Shown here in pieces: positions 33,438 through 41,653 of a stretch of 64,000 bases of DNA. The position numbers and the translations under genes are program-made. Every line of letters starts with the position of its first letter. Position 1 is the stretch's first letter. This DNA is from Candidatus Gastranaerophilales bacterium (GTDB lineage: Bacteria > Cyanobacteriota > Vampirovibrionia > Gastranaerophilales > Gastranaerophilaceae). Location of the stretch: assembly GCA_944326685.1 (NCBI GenBank), contig CALVEV010000029.1:1-64000 (forward strand). The letters are read 5' to 3'. The notes below the pieces were generated by a model, which did no database searches, had not been told where the DNA came from, and was given only the letters and a program-made list of their open reading frames with translations.

Positions 33438-35287
33438 TGTTTTGCCTTTTCTATAAAAATTTCTTCTATATTATACAATACCCCTGAAAGTGTCGAAGGA
33501 TATGTATTTTTAAACTTACGCCTTATTGCGACAACTCGAGTTGGAGAATACAAATAAATTATTGGACGTTCATCATAAATTATTTGTTGATATTTATCAT
33601 AATAAACTTTTCTTTCCTCAAAACTCAACTTTAATGCTGCTTGTTCAAATATGTTATCTAATTCTTTTTCCCAACTTAACCTGTCATCAACAGAATACCC
33701 AACTGGACGCTGATTAAATAAATGTAATGGTCCATTTGATGCCCATACATTTTTTCCATTATGTGGTTCTAATGGAGAACCTGTAAGACCCATTATAGAC
33801 ATATCCCAATCATATGTATTGGTTAATTTGTTAACTAAAGTATTGAATTCTACAGGTTTAAAATTAACGCTTATTCCTAAATCTGCCAAATCCTGTTTTA
33901 TCATAACACCAATTGATTCACGCTCAGTGTTTCCTGCATTTGTATATAAATCAAACTCAACTTTGTTTCCGTTTTTATCATACAAAAACCCATTTTTACC
34001 ATAGTAAAAACCACTTTGTTTTAATAGTTCTTTTGCGTATGATAAATCTCTATTGTGACCTTTTATTGATTTATTCAAATAAATTCCGTTTAAGCTTTCA
34101 GATGTAAACAACGGCTCTGCTAAACCATAAGCAATGTTTGTAACTAAACTTTTTCTATCTATTGCATAATCTATTGCTTCTCTAAAATTCTTATCTGCAA
34201 ACCATTTTTGTTTAATTGGGTTAACATAAGATTTACCCTTATCATCTTTTCTGTTATTCAAATTAATCGCAAGAAACATTGTTCCAGTATCAGCACCTAA
34301 ATTATAAATATAATAATCAGAATTTGCCTCTTTTGCTTTATATCTTGCAACTGTTGCACCTCTAAGAGTTATAGTATCTATTTCCTTGCCTTCAAACTTC
34401 AAGATTTCATTGTTTAAATCTCCAACAATTAAATAAACAATTTGGTTTAAATAAGGCAATTTTTTATTATCTAAATTTATTTCATAATAATTTGGATTTC
34501 TATCAAATACTACACGCTGTGCAGGAACATATTTTTTCAAATGAAATGCCCCAGAATAAACAATATCTTTAGGATTGATTGTTGTTGCTAAAATTCTATC
34601 AAATGATTTTTCCCAATTTGGAATAGATGTAAAATAATGTTTTGGAGCAATTGGATTTGACAATATTCTTAAAAACGGTGCAAATGGTTTTGGAACTGTA
34701 AACACAACAGTATAATTATCTACTTTTTCTATTTTTGGCAATTGACCATCAATTATTATACTATCCCTTACCGAAGTATTACCTAATCCTGCAAATACAA
34801 TATCCTTCCAAGTAAAGATTACATCATCTGCTGTTATTGGTTTCCCATCAGACCATTCTATCCCATGTCTTAAATGAATTATATATTTATTTCCCTTAAC
34901 ATCAATTGATTTAGCTAATTTCGGTATAACTTCACCCGTTACAGGATTCATACTAACTAAACCGTCATACATCATATTAGCCATTTGTGATGATGTTGCA
35001 TCTTTTGCAGTAAAAGGATTGAATGTCTTTGGTCCTTCGCCAATAGTTGAAGTAATTAATCTTCCGCCATAATTCCCAACTGGCAACTGTGATTGTAAAT
35101 AATCAACACCATTTATTGTAACTGTCTTAGGATTTGGGAAAATCTTATTAAGAGGATATTTATCTAATTGAACTTCTTTTACTACAGGAATTTCTGATTG
35201 AGAAATATTTGTATCTCTCTTCAAACATGCCGGCATGCAAGCTGTTATAATCCCTATTAAAATAATTAAATAAATCACTCTCTTCAT
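33434..35287 (-). CDS. Peptide-binding lipoprotein of ABC transporter (SBP family 5)
   Basis: A 617-residue extracytoplasmic solute-binding protein. Start set at MKRVIYLIILIGIITAC (35287), a signal peptide ending in a lipobox-like IITAC; an upstream Met would put 12 polar residues before it. Family 5 features: EGPKTFNPFTAKDATSSQM, LRHGIEWSDGKPITADDVIFTW, PFAPFLRILSNPIAPKHYF and NFREAIDYAIDRKSLV. Binds oligopeptides or a similar ligand and hands it to the two downstream permeases. TATGAT lies 12 bases before this start. Confidence 0.9.
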   Translation of the reverse strand: MKRVIYLIILIGIITACMPACLKRDTNISQSEIPVVKEVQLDKYPLNKIFPNPKTVTINGVDYLQSQLPVGNYGGRLITSTIGEGPKTFNPFTAKDATSSQMANMMYDGLVSMNPVTGEVIPKLAKSIDVKGNKYIIHLRHGIEWSDGKPITADDVIFTWKDIVFAGLGNTSVRDSIIIDGQLPKIEKVDNYTVVFTVPKPFAPFLRILSNPIAPKHYFTSIPNWEKSFDRILATTINPKDIVYSGAFHLKKYVPAQRVVFDRNPNYYEINLDNKKLPYLNQIVYLIVGDLNNEILKFEGKEIDTITLRGATVARYKAKEANSDYYIYNLGADTGTMFLAINLNNRKDDKGKSYVNPIKQKWFADKNFREAIDYAIDRKSLVTNIAYGLAEPLFTSESLNGIYLNKSIKGHNRDLSYAKELLKQSGFYYGKNGFLYDKNGNKVEFDLYTNAGNTERESIGVMIKQDLADLGISVNFKPVEFNTLVNKLTNTYDWDMSIMGLTGSPLEPHNGKNVWASNGPLHLFNQRPVGYSVDDRLSWEKELDNIFEQAALKLSFEERKVYYDKYQQIIYDERPIIYLYSPTRVVAIRRKFKNTYPSTLSGVLYNIEEIFIEKAKQ

Positions 35288-35323
35288 AATAAATAGGATA
35301 TCATATTTTAAATTATTTAACAT

Positions 35324-35677
35324 AGTACAACTAAACTAGGGGTAAGAGGCTAAATAGTATTATAGTTTTTTTATAAAAATATTATTTTAGGTCGTTGCAG
35401 AATATTTTTTAAAGTTGTATAATATGTAGATGATAAAGATATATTAATATTGTCCGTTTAATTTTATCTTTATTTGAATTTGTACATTATGAAGAAATGT
35501 AAAAGGTTGTTTTGTTAGGGAAAACCTTAATAAATAAAGGATTTTTTAAATTTAGTGTAAAAAAAACATTAATAACTAGCAAAAAAATTTTTTTACATGG
35601 TTTTAAACTAATTGCGGAAGGATATGCTTATATAAACAGAGACACATCACTGGGCAATAACGCAACGAGAGGTCAAT
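35324..35677 (+). promoter_or_regulatory. Long leader region before the 140-residue gene
   Basis: About 350 bases without a gene, between divergent transcripts. It has A/T-rich promoter-like sequence (TTGTATAATATG near 35414), then GGTTGTTTTGTTAGGGAAAACC-type complementarity near 35510-35530. A G+C-richer final 40 bases end in CGAGAGGTCAAT before ATG. This suggests an mRNA with a leader of 150-250 bases, unusual in a window where many genes have none. Confidence 0.4.
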
Positions 35678-36100
35678 ATGGTAGACAATAGAGCCGCTGG
35701 CTTCTACGGTATATCAGGTGCTTTAAATTTTAAAAGTGGTGATATCTCAGGAACAGCAGCAAAAACAAATGAAGAAAAAGCAGGCTCAGACGCTGAATAC
35801 ATGCAACAAGAAAAGCAAGATGGCGCTAAAAAAGATTCTGCAAAATATAGTGACAAAAGCGCACAATTAAATGCTGCCTTAAGTTCTCTTGCTATGCTTA
35901 ATGTGTCTTCTATCATCAGCTCTAAACTTCCTAAACTTAAACAATCTACTCAAAGATTTAAAGAATTAATTGATGAAACAGAAGAGTTACTTGTAACTTT
36001 GAATGAAGAACACGAAAAAAATAAAAAAAATCCTTTTAAACAAGAAAATCCGTTCTCTAAACAAGAGGATGATGACGAAGAAGATGATGAATATTACTAA
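35678..36100 (+). CDS. Small hydrophilic protein with acidic tail, function unknown
   Basis: A 140-residue protein, ribosome-binding site GAGAGG. The N-terminus (GFYGISGALNFKSGDISG) is Gly/Ser-rich, the middle is Ala/Lys-rich and helical (SAQLNAALSSLAMLNVSSIIS), and the end is a strongly acidic tail (EDDDEEDDEYY). No signal peptide or TM segment. It has a strong terminator and a long leader, so it is probably well expressed. Family not recognised. Confidence 0.65.
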   Translation: MVDNRAAGFYGISGALNFKSGDISGTAAKTNEEKAGSDAEYMQQEKQDGAKKDSAKYSDKSAQLNAALSSLAMLNVSSIISSKLPKLKQSTQRFKELIDETEELLVTLNEEHEKNKKNPFKQENPFSKQEDDDEEDDEYY

Positions 36101-36130
36101 AAAGAACTTGAAAATTTCAAGTTCTTTTTT
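36099..36130 (+). terminator. Rho-independent terminator after the 140-residue gene
   Basis: Stem AAAGAACTTGAAA / TTTCAAGTTCTTT followed by T-run. Confidence 0.9.
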
Positions 36131-36199
36131 ATAAAACAATAACTGTTATTACCTATTTTTGTTTTATGTATAATAATTTATACAAAGTGAGGTTAAAGT

Positions 36200-37201
36200 A
36201 TGAAACAAAAAATTGTGTCAGGAATGCGTCCTACAGGAAAGCTACATTTAGGTCATTACTTAGGTGTTATTGATAATTGGGTTAAGTTACAAAATGACTA
36301 TGATTGTTATTTCTTTATCGCAGACTGGCATGCTCTCACTACTAAATATGACAAAACAGAGAACATGATTGAAGATGTTAGAAATGTTGCTATGGATTGG
36401 TTAGCATCAGGTATTGATCCAGAAAAATCAACTATCTATGTTCAATCTCTTGTTCCAGAAACTGCAGAATTACATATATATCTAAGTATGATTACTCCTC
36501 AAAACTGGGTTGAACGTGATCCTACCTTAAAAGATATGGCTAAAATTCTTAAATCTAAAGAAGGAATCGGAACGCAAGTTAATTATGGTTTGATGGGATA
36601 TCCTGTTCTTATGACTGCTGATATTCTTACATTTAATGCAGAATTTGTGCCTGTTGGTATTGACCAAGTAGCACACGTTGAATTAACTCGTGATATAGCT
36701 AGAAGATTTAACCATATCTATAAAACAGAATTCTTTAATGAGCCACAACCTAAACTTAATAACTGCTCATTAATTTGTGGTCTTGACGGTAACAAAATGG
36801 GTAAATCATTTAATAATGATATTAAAATTTCTGATACTGAAGAAGTTACAGCTAAAAAAGTTATGACTGCAATTACCGATAGAAGCAGATTAAGAAAAGA
36901 TGACTTAGGACATCCTGATGAATGTGAAGTTGCATTTAAATATTGGAAAATATTCGGTTCAGAAGATGAAATTTCAACAGTTAGAGAAGAATGCGAAAAA
37001 GGTCTCAGAGGATGCGCTCAATGTAAACGTGAATTAGGTGCAAAAATTAATGCTCGCTTTGCAGAAATTAGAGAAAAACGTGCATATTATGAAGCTCATC
37101 CTGAAATTGTTGATAAAATTATCAGAGATGGTTCTGAAAAAGCAAGAATTGAAGCGCAAAAAGTTCTTAAAGAAGTACGTTCTATTATCAAAATGTACTA
37201 A
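36200..37201 (+). CDS. trpS: Tryptophanyl-tRNA synthetase
   Basis: Class I aminoacyl-tRNA synthetase charging tRNA-Trp. The 333 residues match bacterial TrpS: SGMRPTGKLHLGHYLG (HIGH-like), FFIADWHALTTKY, PVLMTADILTFNAEFVPVGIDQVAHVE, and DGNKMGKS (KMSKS-like). GTGAGG lies about ten bases before ATG. No leader peptide or T-box is visible upstream. Confidence 0.97.
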   Translation: MKQKIVSGMRPTGKLHLGHYLGVIDNWVKLQNDYDCYFFIADWHALTTKYDKTENMIEDVRNVAMDWLASGIDPEKSTIYVQSLVPETAELHIYLSMITPQNWVERDPTLKDMAKILKSKEGIGTQVNYGLMGYPVLMTADILTFNAEFVPVGIDQVAHVELTRDIARRFNHIYKTEFFNEPQPKLNNCSLICGLDGNKMGKSFNNDIKISDTEEVTAKKVMTAITDRSRLRKDDLGHPDECEVAFKYWKIFGSEDEISTVREECEKGLRGCAQCKRELGAKINARFAEIREKRAYYEAHPEIVDKIIRDGSEKARIEAQKVLKEVRSIIKMY

Positions 37202-37252
37202 TTAGCTTGAAACCAGATAAAAATAATTGTAATATACTAAAAAGAGGTATTT

Positions 37253-37942
37253 ATGAAAAAATTTCTATTTATTCTTTTAGTATTTAGTTTTACTATGTGT
37301 TCAGCCCTAGCAGAAGATATGAAAGTTATGGCGTTAAATGATTTTTCAACAGCTGTACCTAAAGAAATTCAAGTAAAAGTTATTGAATCAGTTTCTTTAG
37401 ATAAAGATGTACTTATCCCTATGGGCTCAACTGTTACAGGATTGATGATTGATGTTATTCCTGCTAAAAGACTTAAACGAGATGCAACTTTTTCTTTTAT
37501 GCCTACTTATTTTACAACCCCACAGCACGAAAGATATAAATTTAATAAAAAATATGTAGGAAAATTTTCTCCAAATATAGAAATAGATAAAGGTGAATTA
37601 GCTAAAAACGCAGCACTAACTGTTGGAGACTTTTTTGTACAAGGTTTAAGTACTGGGTTTTATGCTGTACAAGGTGCTGTAAAAGATGAAAAAGGAAATA
37701 AATTATTCTCTGCTGTAAATAATGTATATAAAAACTCATTCTTTTCATACGTTGAAAAAGGTGGAGATGTTTATATAAAAGCAGAATCTTTATTCTGTTT
37801 CAAATTCAAAAAACCTGAAGAAAATGAAAATAACGATAATTCAACCCCTGCGATTATAAAGATGGATGAACCAAAAATTGAGAATCAAGTCCCTGGATTG
37901 GATGATGATTCTTTACCTGCAACTCCACAGCCTCAGTTTTAA
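37253..37942 (+). CDS. Secreted protein of unknown function
   Basis: A 229-residue protein with a clear signal peptide (MKKFLFILLVFSFTMCSALAED, probable cleavage after ALA). The mature part is beta-rich (VIESVSLDKDVLIPMGSTVTGLMIDVIPAKRLKRDATFSF) and recalls proteins controlling the osmotic or efflux barrel environment, but no family is certain. The C-terminus is Pro/Asp/Asn-rich. Located between trpS and slt on the same strand, with its own AAAGAGG site. Confidence 0.65.
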   Translation: MKKFLFILLVFSFTMCSALAEDMKVMALNDFSTAVPKEIQVKVIESVSLDKDVLIPMGSTVTGLMIDVIPAKRLKRDATFSFMPTYFTTPQHERYKFNKKYVGKFSPNIEIDKGELAKNAALTVGDFFVQGLSTGFYAVQGAVKDEKGNKLFSAVNNVYKNSFFSYVEKGGDVYIKAESLFCFKFKKPEENENNDNSTPAIIKMDEPKIENQVPGLDDDSLPATPQPQF

Positions 37943-38111
37943 CATTAGGATATGATAAAACCAATTTGTCAGGAAGTATTACATAATTTTTAATTACCTT
38001 ATGTTTATTTTTTGTCATACTCCATGCTAAAATATTGTCAGTCATATTTTATTCACATAATTTCTTTAAATATGGCAATATTGGAATAAATAGCATTTGA
38101 GATAAAATCTT

Positions 38112-40022
38112 ATGACAAAAGAAAAAATATTTTTAATAATATTATTAGCTATAGCTTGTTTATTTTCTGCAATAACTATAAATAACAAATTATCTGAGAA
38201 ATCAGACATGAGAATTTATTCAAATGCGATTAAATTCTATCAAAATGAAAATTATCAAGATGCTTATTACAATTTTGCAAGAATATCAAACTTTTCTATA
38301 CTAAAACCTGCTGCTCTTTTTAGACAAGCAAGATGTGCTACAAATATCGGGGATACACAATCTGCAATTAGGAATTATTCCATCCTTTTAAAAAGATTTC
38401 CTAATTGGCAACTTTATCCTGTAAGCGAATATAATTTAGCGGTTCTATTATATGATAGACAAGATTATTTCATTGCAAAAAGACATTTCAAACACCTAAT
38501 TAGAAAATACCCTAAAACTGAAGTTGCTATTGCTTCAAAATTTTATCTTGGACTTATTGAAAAAAATCCAAAATTACTTTTTGAATATTTAGAACTTTCA
38601 CCTAAAGGCTTGTTATCACAAAATGCAATAGATACTTTAATTAAATGGAATACCAAATTTTCTAACGCTGATAATTTAATTATTGCAAAATCATATCTTT
38701 CAAGAGATAAATTCAATGAAGCACTTGAATATTATCAGAAAACATCTCTCCCTGATAGTTGGGCAGGATATGCCAAAACTTTATACAAACTAGGGAAATA
38801 TAATGAAGCAAAAAATATAACAACTAAAGGAATATCTATATATTCTTCACGAGTTAATAAAAAAGAAATTTATGAAAATATAGACTGTTTTGTATCACTT
38901 TCAGATTCAAAACTTAATACTATAAAATACCTATATTCACTTAATCCCAAATCACAAGGTGCAGATTATTTAATGTTTCTTATGGCAAAATATGCCCCAG
39001 TATCTCAAACCCCTCAAATGTATGAAAAATTATATTATGCTTTCCCTGATGGACAATTTTCAGCAGAAGCATTATACAAAACTTTCTATTCAAAAATTAA
39101 CCAAAGAAAATACGATGAAGCCCTTAAACTTGGCAGAATTCATCTAGCAAAATATGGAAACACAAATTCAGCCCCTGCTGTTATGTATTGGATGGCAAAA
39201 ATTTATGAAAAACGGCATATGGACGATATGGCAAAAAGCTATTACAAAGGAGTATTATCAAAATATCCTGACAGCTATTATGCAATGAGAGCTAATTCTA
39301 AACTTCATAATGGTCAAAAAATGCTTGAAGATAGAAAACTTGAGGTTAAACCTATAGTATTTCCTATAAAAAATAAATCAGAAGCAAACCTTGCAATTAA
39401 ACTTGCTAAATTAAAAGATTATGATTTTGTACAAGAATTATACAAAGATGATGACTTTGTTCAAAGCTGGATTGAATATGAAAAAGGGAACTATACGCAT
39501 TCAGCATTCTTAGCTCGCGAAGCAATGGATGAACTTGAGGAAAAGCCTAATTTCAAAGATTCAAGATGGAGATTAGTTTATCCAATACATTATTATAATT
39601 ATGTACAAAAATATGCAAATAAAGAAAATCCAATTATAATTTTATCAATTATAAAAGAAGAAAGTCATTTCAACCCAAATGCAACAAGTTGTGTAGGAGC
39701 ATTAGGATTAATGCAACTAATGCCTGCAACAGCTGATGAAATTGCAAAAGCGTATGGATTATCAAACAATTTATATAACCCTGAAAATAATATCCATCTA
39801 GGCAGCTTATATTATGCAAAAATGCGTCGTTCTTTAAATGATAAAGATATGTCAGCAATAATGGCATACAATGGAGGCTGGGCAGCTGTTACAAGATGGA
39901 AAAACAGACTTAATTATACAGATATGGACGACTTTGTAGAAAAAATCCCATACCCTGAAACTCAAACTTACCTCAAAAAAGTCCTAAGAAGCTACTGGAA
40001 CTACTCAAATATTTATCAATAA
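38112..40022 (+). CDS. slt: Soluble lytic transglycosylase (Slt-like) with TPR domain
   Basis: Cleaves the MurNAc-GlcNAc bond of peptidoglycan, forming anhydro-MurNAc. The 636-residue protein has an N-terminal TM or uncleaved signal helix (residues 8-25) and many TPR-like helical repeats (about 35-480). The catalytic SLT domain (about 505-620) shows IIKEESHFNPNATSCVGALGLMQLMPATADEIA, with the catalytic Glu near residue 515, then MAYNGGWAAVTRW. AnmK at 19368 would recycle its products. Element copy 4 starts 12 bases after the stop, with no terminator between. Confidence 0.92.
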   Translation: MTKEKIFLIILLAIACLFSAITINNKLSEKSDMRIYSNAIKFYQNENYQDAYYNFARISNFSILKPAALFRQARCATNIGDTQSAIRNYSILLKRFPNWQLYPVSEYNLAVLLYDRQDYFIAKRHFKHLIRKYPKTEVAIASKFYLGLIEKNPKLLFEYLELSPKGLLSQNAIDTLIKWNTKFSNADNLIIAKSYLSRDKFNEALEYYQKTSLPDSWAGYAKTLYKLGKYNEAKNITTKGISIYSSRVNKKEIYENIDCFVSLSDSKLNTIKYLYSLNPKSQGADYLMFLMAKYAPVSQTPQMYEKLYYAFPDGQFSAEALYKTFYSKINQRKYDEALKLGRIHLAKYGNTNSAPAVMYWMAKIYEKRHMDDMAKSYYKGVLSKYPDSYYAMRANSKLHNGQKMLEDRKLEVKPIVFPIKNKSEANLAIKLAKLKDYDFVQELYKDDDFVQSWIEYEKGNYTHSAFLAREAMDELEEKPNFKDSRWRLVYPIHYYNYVQKYANKENPIIILSIIKEESHFNPNATSCVGALGLMQLMPATADEIAKAYGLSNNLYNPENNIHLGSLYYAKMRRSLNDKDMSAIMAYNGGWAAVTRWKNRLNYTDMDDFVEKIPYPETQTYLKKVLRSYWNYSNIYQ

Positions 40023-40138
40023 ATGTATTTGAATTGATAAATAAAAGAAATTATATTAAAATATGTTCAGGGTAAGCTCCATATAACCCCACCCACACAG
40101 ACTTGTTAAGAGAAATTGGAGGGAAGGGGGTGATAATC

Positions 40139-40210
40139 TTGGATTTCAGTATAACTGAAAAAGCGTTATGGCTTATCTTATTGATAATCATAACGCTTAG
40201 ACTAAGATAG
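40139..40210 (+). CDS. 23-residue hydrophobic peptide, element copy 4 (candidate type I toxin)
   Basis: Starts at TTG, with GGGGGTG six bases upstream. The peptide runs (M)DFSITEKALWLILLIIITL and ends in Arg-Leu-Arg: a short polar N-terminus, one membrane helix and a basic end, reversed in charge placement compared with copies 3, 5 and 6. The coding sequence contains the arms AAGCGTTATG and CATAACGCTT of the internal hairpin. Confidence 0.65.
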   Translation: MDFSITEKALWLILLIIITLRLR

Positions 40211-40260
40211 GGAGTTAAGAAAGCTTATAAGAGATGCACCTCTTATGAGCTTTTCCCTAT
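40157..40260 (-). ncRNA. Antisense RNA of element copy 4
   Basis: Promoter TTGAAA-16-TATAAT with a perfect -10. RNA would begin near AGGGAAAAGCTC, carry the AAGCTCATAAGAG hairpin at the 5' end and stop at the internal hairpin CATAACGCTT followed by TTTC. About 100 nt; ends estimated. Confidence 0.6.
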
Positions 40261-40463
40261 AAATATATTATAGTATATTTCTCGCTTTTTTCAAGATTAT
40301 ATCTTATAAATTATTTAATTGATAATTAAGTATTTATAAAGTTTTATCCTTATTACAATTGATAAATAACAGAAATTATATTAAAATACATCTAGGGTAG
40401 TACCTTTTACCTCCACCCACACACGAATTTTACTAAGAAATCGGTGGAAAGGGGGTGATTAAA

Positions 40464-40538
40464 TTGAGAAGAGAAATAATAAAAGCTGCCATAATTGCAG
40501 TTATAGCAGCTCTTAAAATTCTATTAAACTTCTTATAG
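40464..40538 (+). CDS. 24-residue hydrophobic peptide, element copy 5 (candidate type I toxin)
   Basis: TTG start after GGGGGTGATTAAA. The peptide begins (M)RREIIKAAIIAVIAAL and ends ILLNFL: a basic N-terminus, then one Ala/Ile/Leu membrane helix. The 75-base length equals copies 3 and 6. Codons 7-17 form the internal hairpin AGCTGC...GCAGCT. Confidence 0.72.
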   Translation: MRREIIKAAIIAVIAALKILLNFL

Positions 40539-40588
40539 GGTACTAAGTGAAGTCCTTTAGTAGCATAATTACTAGGGACTTCCCCCTA
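40477..40588 (-). ncRNA. Antisense RNA of element copy 5
   Basis: From TTGAAA-16-TATAAT. Starts near AGGGGGAAGTCCC, folds GAAGTCC...GGACTTC at its 5' end, and would terminate at the internal hairpin AGAGCTGC...GCAGCTTTTATTATTT. Ends estimated. Confidence 0.62.
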
Positions 40589-40660
40589 TAAATATATTAT
40601 AGTATATTTCTTGCTTTTTTCAAGATAAAAACATTTTACTCGTTTGTTAACTTAATCGAT

Positions 40661-40752
40661 AGATTGCTTCGCCCTGCTCGCAATGACGAGGGGTAAATGT
40701 TATTGTACCATTATGAGAAATAAAAATTTTTGTTGTTCAGAAGTAATCTAAT
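40661..40752. repeat. REP-like repeat pair in opposite orientations
   Basis: AGATTGCTTCGCCCTGCTCG then CAATGACGAGG (40661-40691) is followed by an inverted, degenerate partner CATTATGAGAAAT...TTCAGAAGTAATCT (40709-40752). The form GTCATTGCGAG...GAAGCAATCT is a dispersed extragenic repeat in many bacteria. A third unit lies at 49651-49693. Confidence 0.6.
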
Positions 40753-40792
40753 CCTTATTAGAAGTCTACCTTCTGTATTCTTGGTCAATTAA

Positions 40793-41335
40793 TCACTTGG
40801 TCACTGTTATATACTTATTCCAAATAATATTATCGCTGTTCCATTTTTCAATAACAGGAGAATCTCCATCAGCATAACCAATTGGAATAACACATAATGG
40901 CATTATACCGTCCGGCATGTTTAAAACCTTACGAGCTGTTTCTGCTCTATCCATTTTAGGATAACAAGCAGTCCATACAGCACCAAGCCCCAAAGAATGA
41001 GCTGATAACAAAATATTTTCAACAGCTGCTGAGCAATCCTGTACCCAAAACGTTTGTGCTGTTAAATCATCTTTATCTCTTATATCTCCACAAACAACTA
41101 TACATAAAGGAGCATTGAACAACATCTTTGCATAAGGAAGCCCTTCTGCTAATTCATCTAATAATTTTCTATCATCTACCGCAAAAAACTTCCAAGGCTG
41201 ACGATTTCTTGCAGATGGTGCAGCCATGCCAGCACGCAAAATCAATTCAATTTTATCTTTTTCAATTGGTTTATTAATAAACTTTCGAACACTTTTTCTT
41301 GTGAAAATTGATTCTATAACCTTATTAGTTTCCAT
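40793..41335 (-). CDS. Nitroreductase-family NAD(P)H:FMN oxidoreductase
   Basis: A 180-residue FMN flavoprotein. SIFTRKSVRKF and AGMAAPSARNRQPWKFFAVDD contain the N-terminal FMN phosphate contacts. QDCSAAVENILLSAHSLGLGAVWTACYP and IPIGYAD are the C-terminal cofactor region. Typically dimeric and active on quinones, nitro compounds or flavins; the physiological substrate is not evident. Monocistronic between the repeat region and a CATG-rich hairpin. Confidence 0.9.
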   Translation of the reverse strand: METNKVIESIFTRKSVRKFINKPIEKDKIELILRAGMAAPSARNRQPWKFFAVDDRKLLDELAEGLPYAKMLFNAPLCIVVCGDIRDKDDLTAQTFWVQDCSAAVENILLSAHSLGLGAVWTACYPKMDRAETARKVLNMPDGIMPLCVIPIGYADGDSPVIEKWNSDNIIWNKYITVTK

Positions 41336-41425
41336 TTAAAAACTATCTCCCCATCTTTGAATAATACATACATAGTTACAACATGCCAACATTTTTACAT
41401 TTCTTAATCTAATTTAAAATCATGG

Positions 41426-41500
41426 AAAACCATGTCACAGGCATGATTGCATGATTTAAAACATGTCAAATCATGTCATGGTGTGCAATTACATGGTTTT
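41426..41500. other. CATG-rich long inverted repeat
   Basis: Outer arms AAAACCATGT (41426-41435) and ACATGGTTTT (41491-41500) are perfect complements. Inner arms ATTGCA/TGCAAT and TGATTT/AAATCA lie in matching order around the loop AAAACATGTC. CATG occurs eight times between 41421 and 41496. No T-run follows, so this does not look like a terminator. Confidence 0.6.
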
Positions 41501-41573
41501 AAAAGGCTTATATTTAGTAATAATAAGTGTTTTAAGTACATTTATTTTTTCGTAATAATCATTTACAAACGGG

Positions 41574-41653
41574 TTGTAAAAGATTACTTAACCTATATAA
41601 TAAAAGAGTGGGTTGGGGAAACCCAATGGGGATAGGTTCTTCGGAACACTAAT
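41574..41653 (+). promoter_or_regulatory. Promoter and structured leader of the Cys-rich small protein gene
   Basis: TTGTAA-16-TATAAT (41574-41601), transcript start near 41608. The short leader contains two very stable hairpins: TTGGG-GAAA-CCCAA (41613-41626, GNRA loop) and GTTC-TTCG-GAAC (41636-41647, UUCG loop), the latter ending six bases before ATG. There is no obvious ribosome-binding site outside them. Confidence 0.6.

Larger units (their letters stand above)
40034..40294 (+). repeat. Repeated antisense-regulated peptide element, copy 4
   Basis: Sense promoter TTGATA-17-TAAAAT (40034-40062), RNA start AGGGTAAGCTCC at 40069. ACCCC (40085-40090) faces the GGGGGTG ribosome-binding site. 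Internal hairpin 40161-40198 and 3' hairpin 40221-40254 follow. The opposing promoter TTGAAA-16-TATAAT is on the minus strand (40294-40267). The 5' AAGCTCC can pair with GGAGTT after the stop codon. Confidence 0.8.
40359..40623 (+). repeat. Repeated antisense-regulated peptide element, copy 5
   Basis: Sense promoter TTGATA-17-TAAAAT (40359-40387), RNA start AGGGTAGTACC at 40394. CCTCCACC (about 40411) can pair with GGTGGAAAGGGGG. Internal hairpin 40482-40513, 3' hairpin 40549-40582. Opposing promoter TTGAAA-16-TATAAT (minus, 40623-40596). The 5' TAGTACC is exactly complementary to 3' GGTACTA (40539-40545). In tandem with copy 4. Confidence 0.82.

Noticed and set aside
37854-38045. 63-codon minus-strand frame between the secreted protein gene and slt
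   Set aside because: Overlaps the end of a well-supported gene and has no ribosome-binding site; its short tail peptide looks plausible but is not enough.
40139-40210. Peptide elements as holin-like or phage remnants
   Set aside because: No phage genes adjacent to the tandem copies; the facing promoters and matched hairpins fit antisense regulation better.
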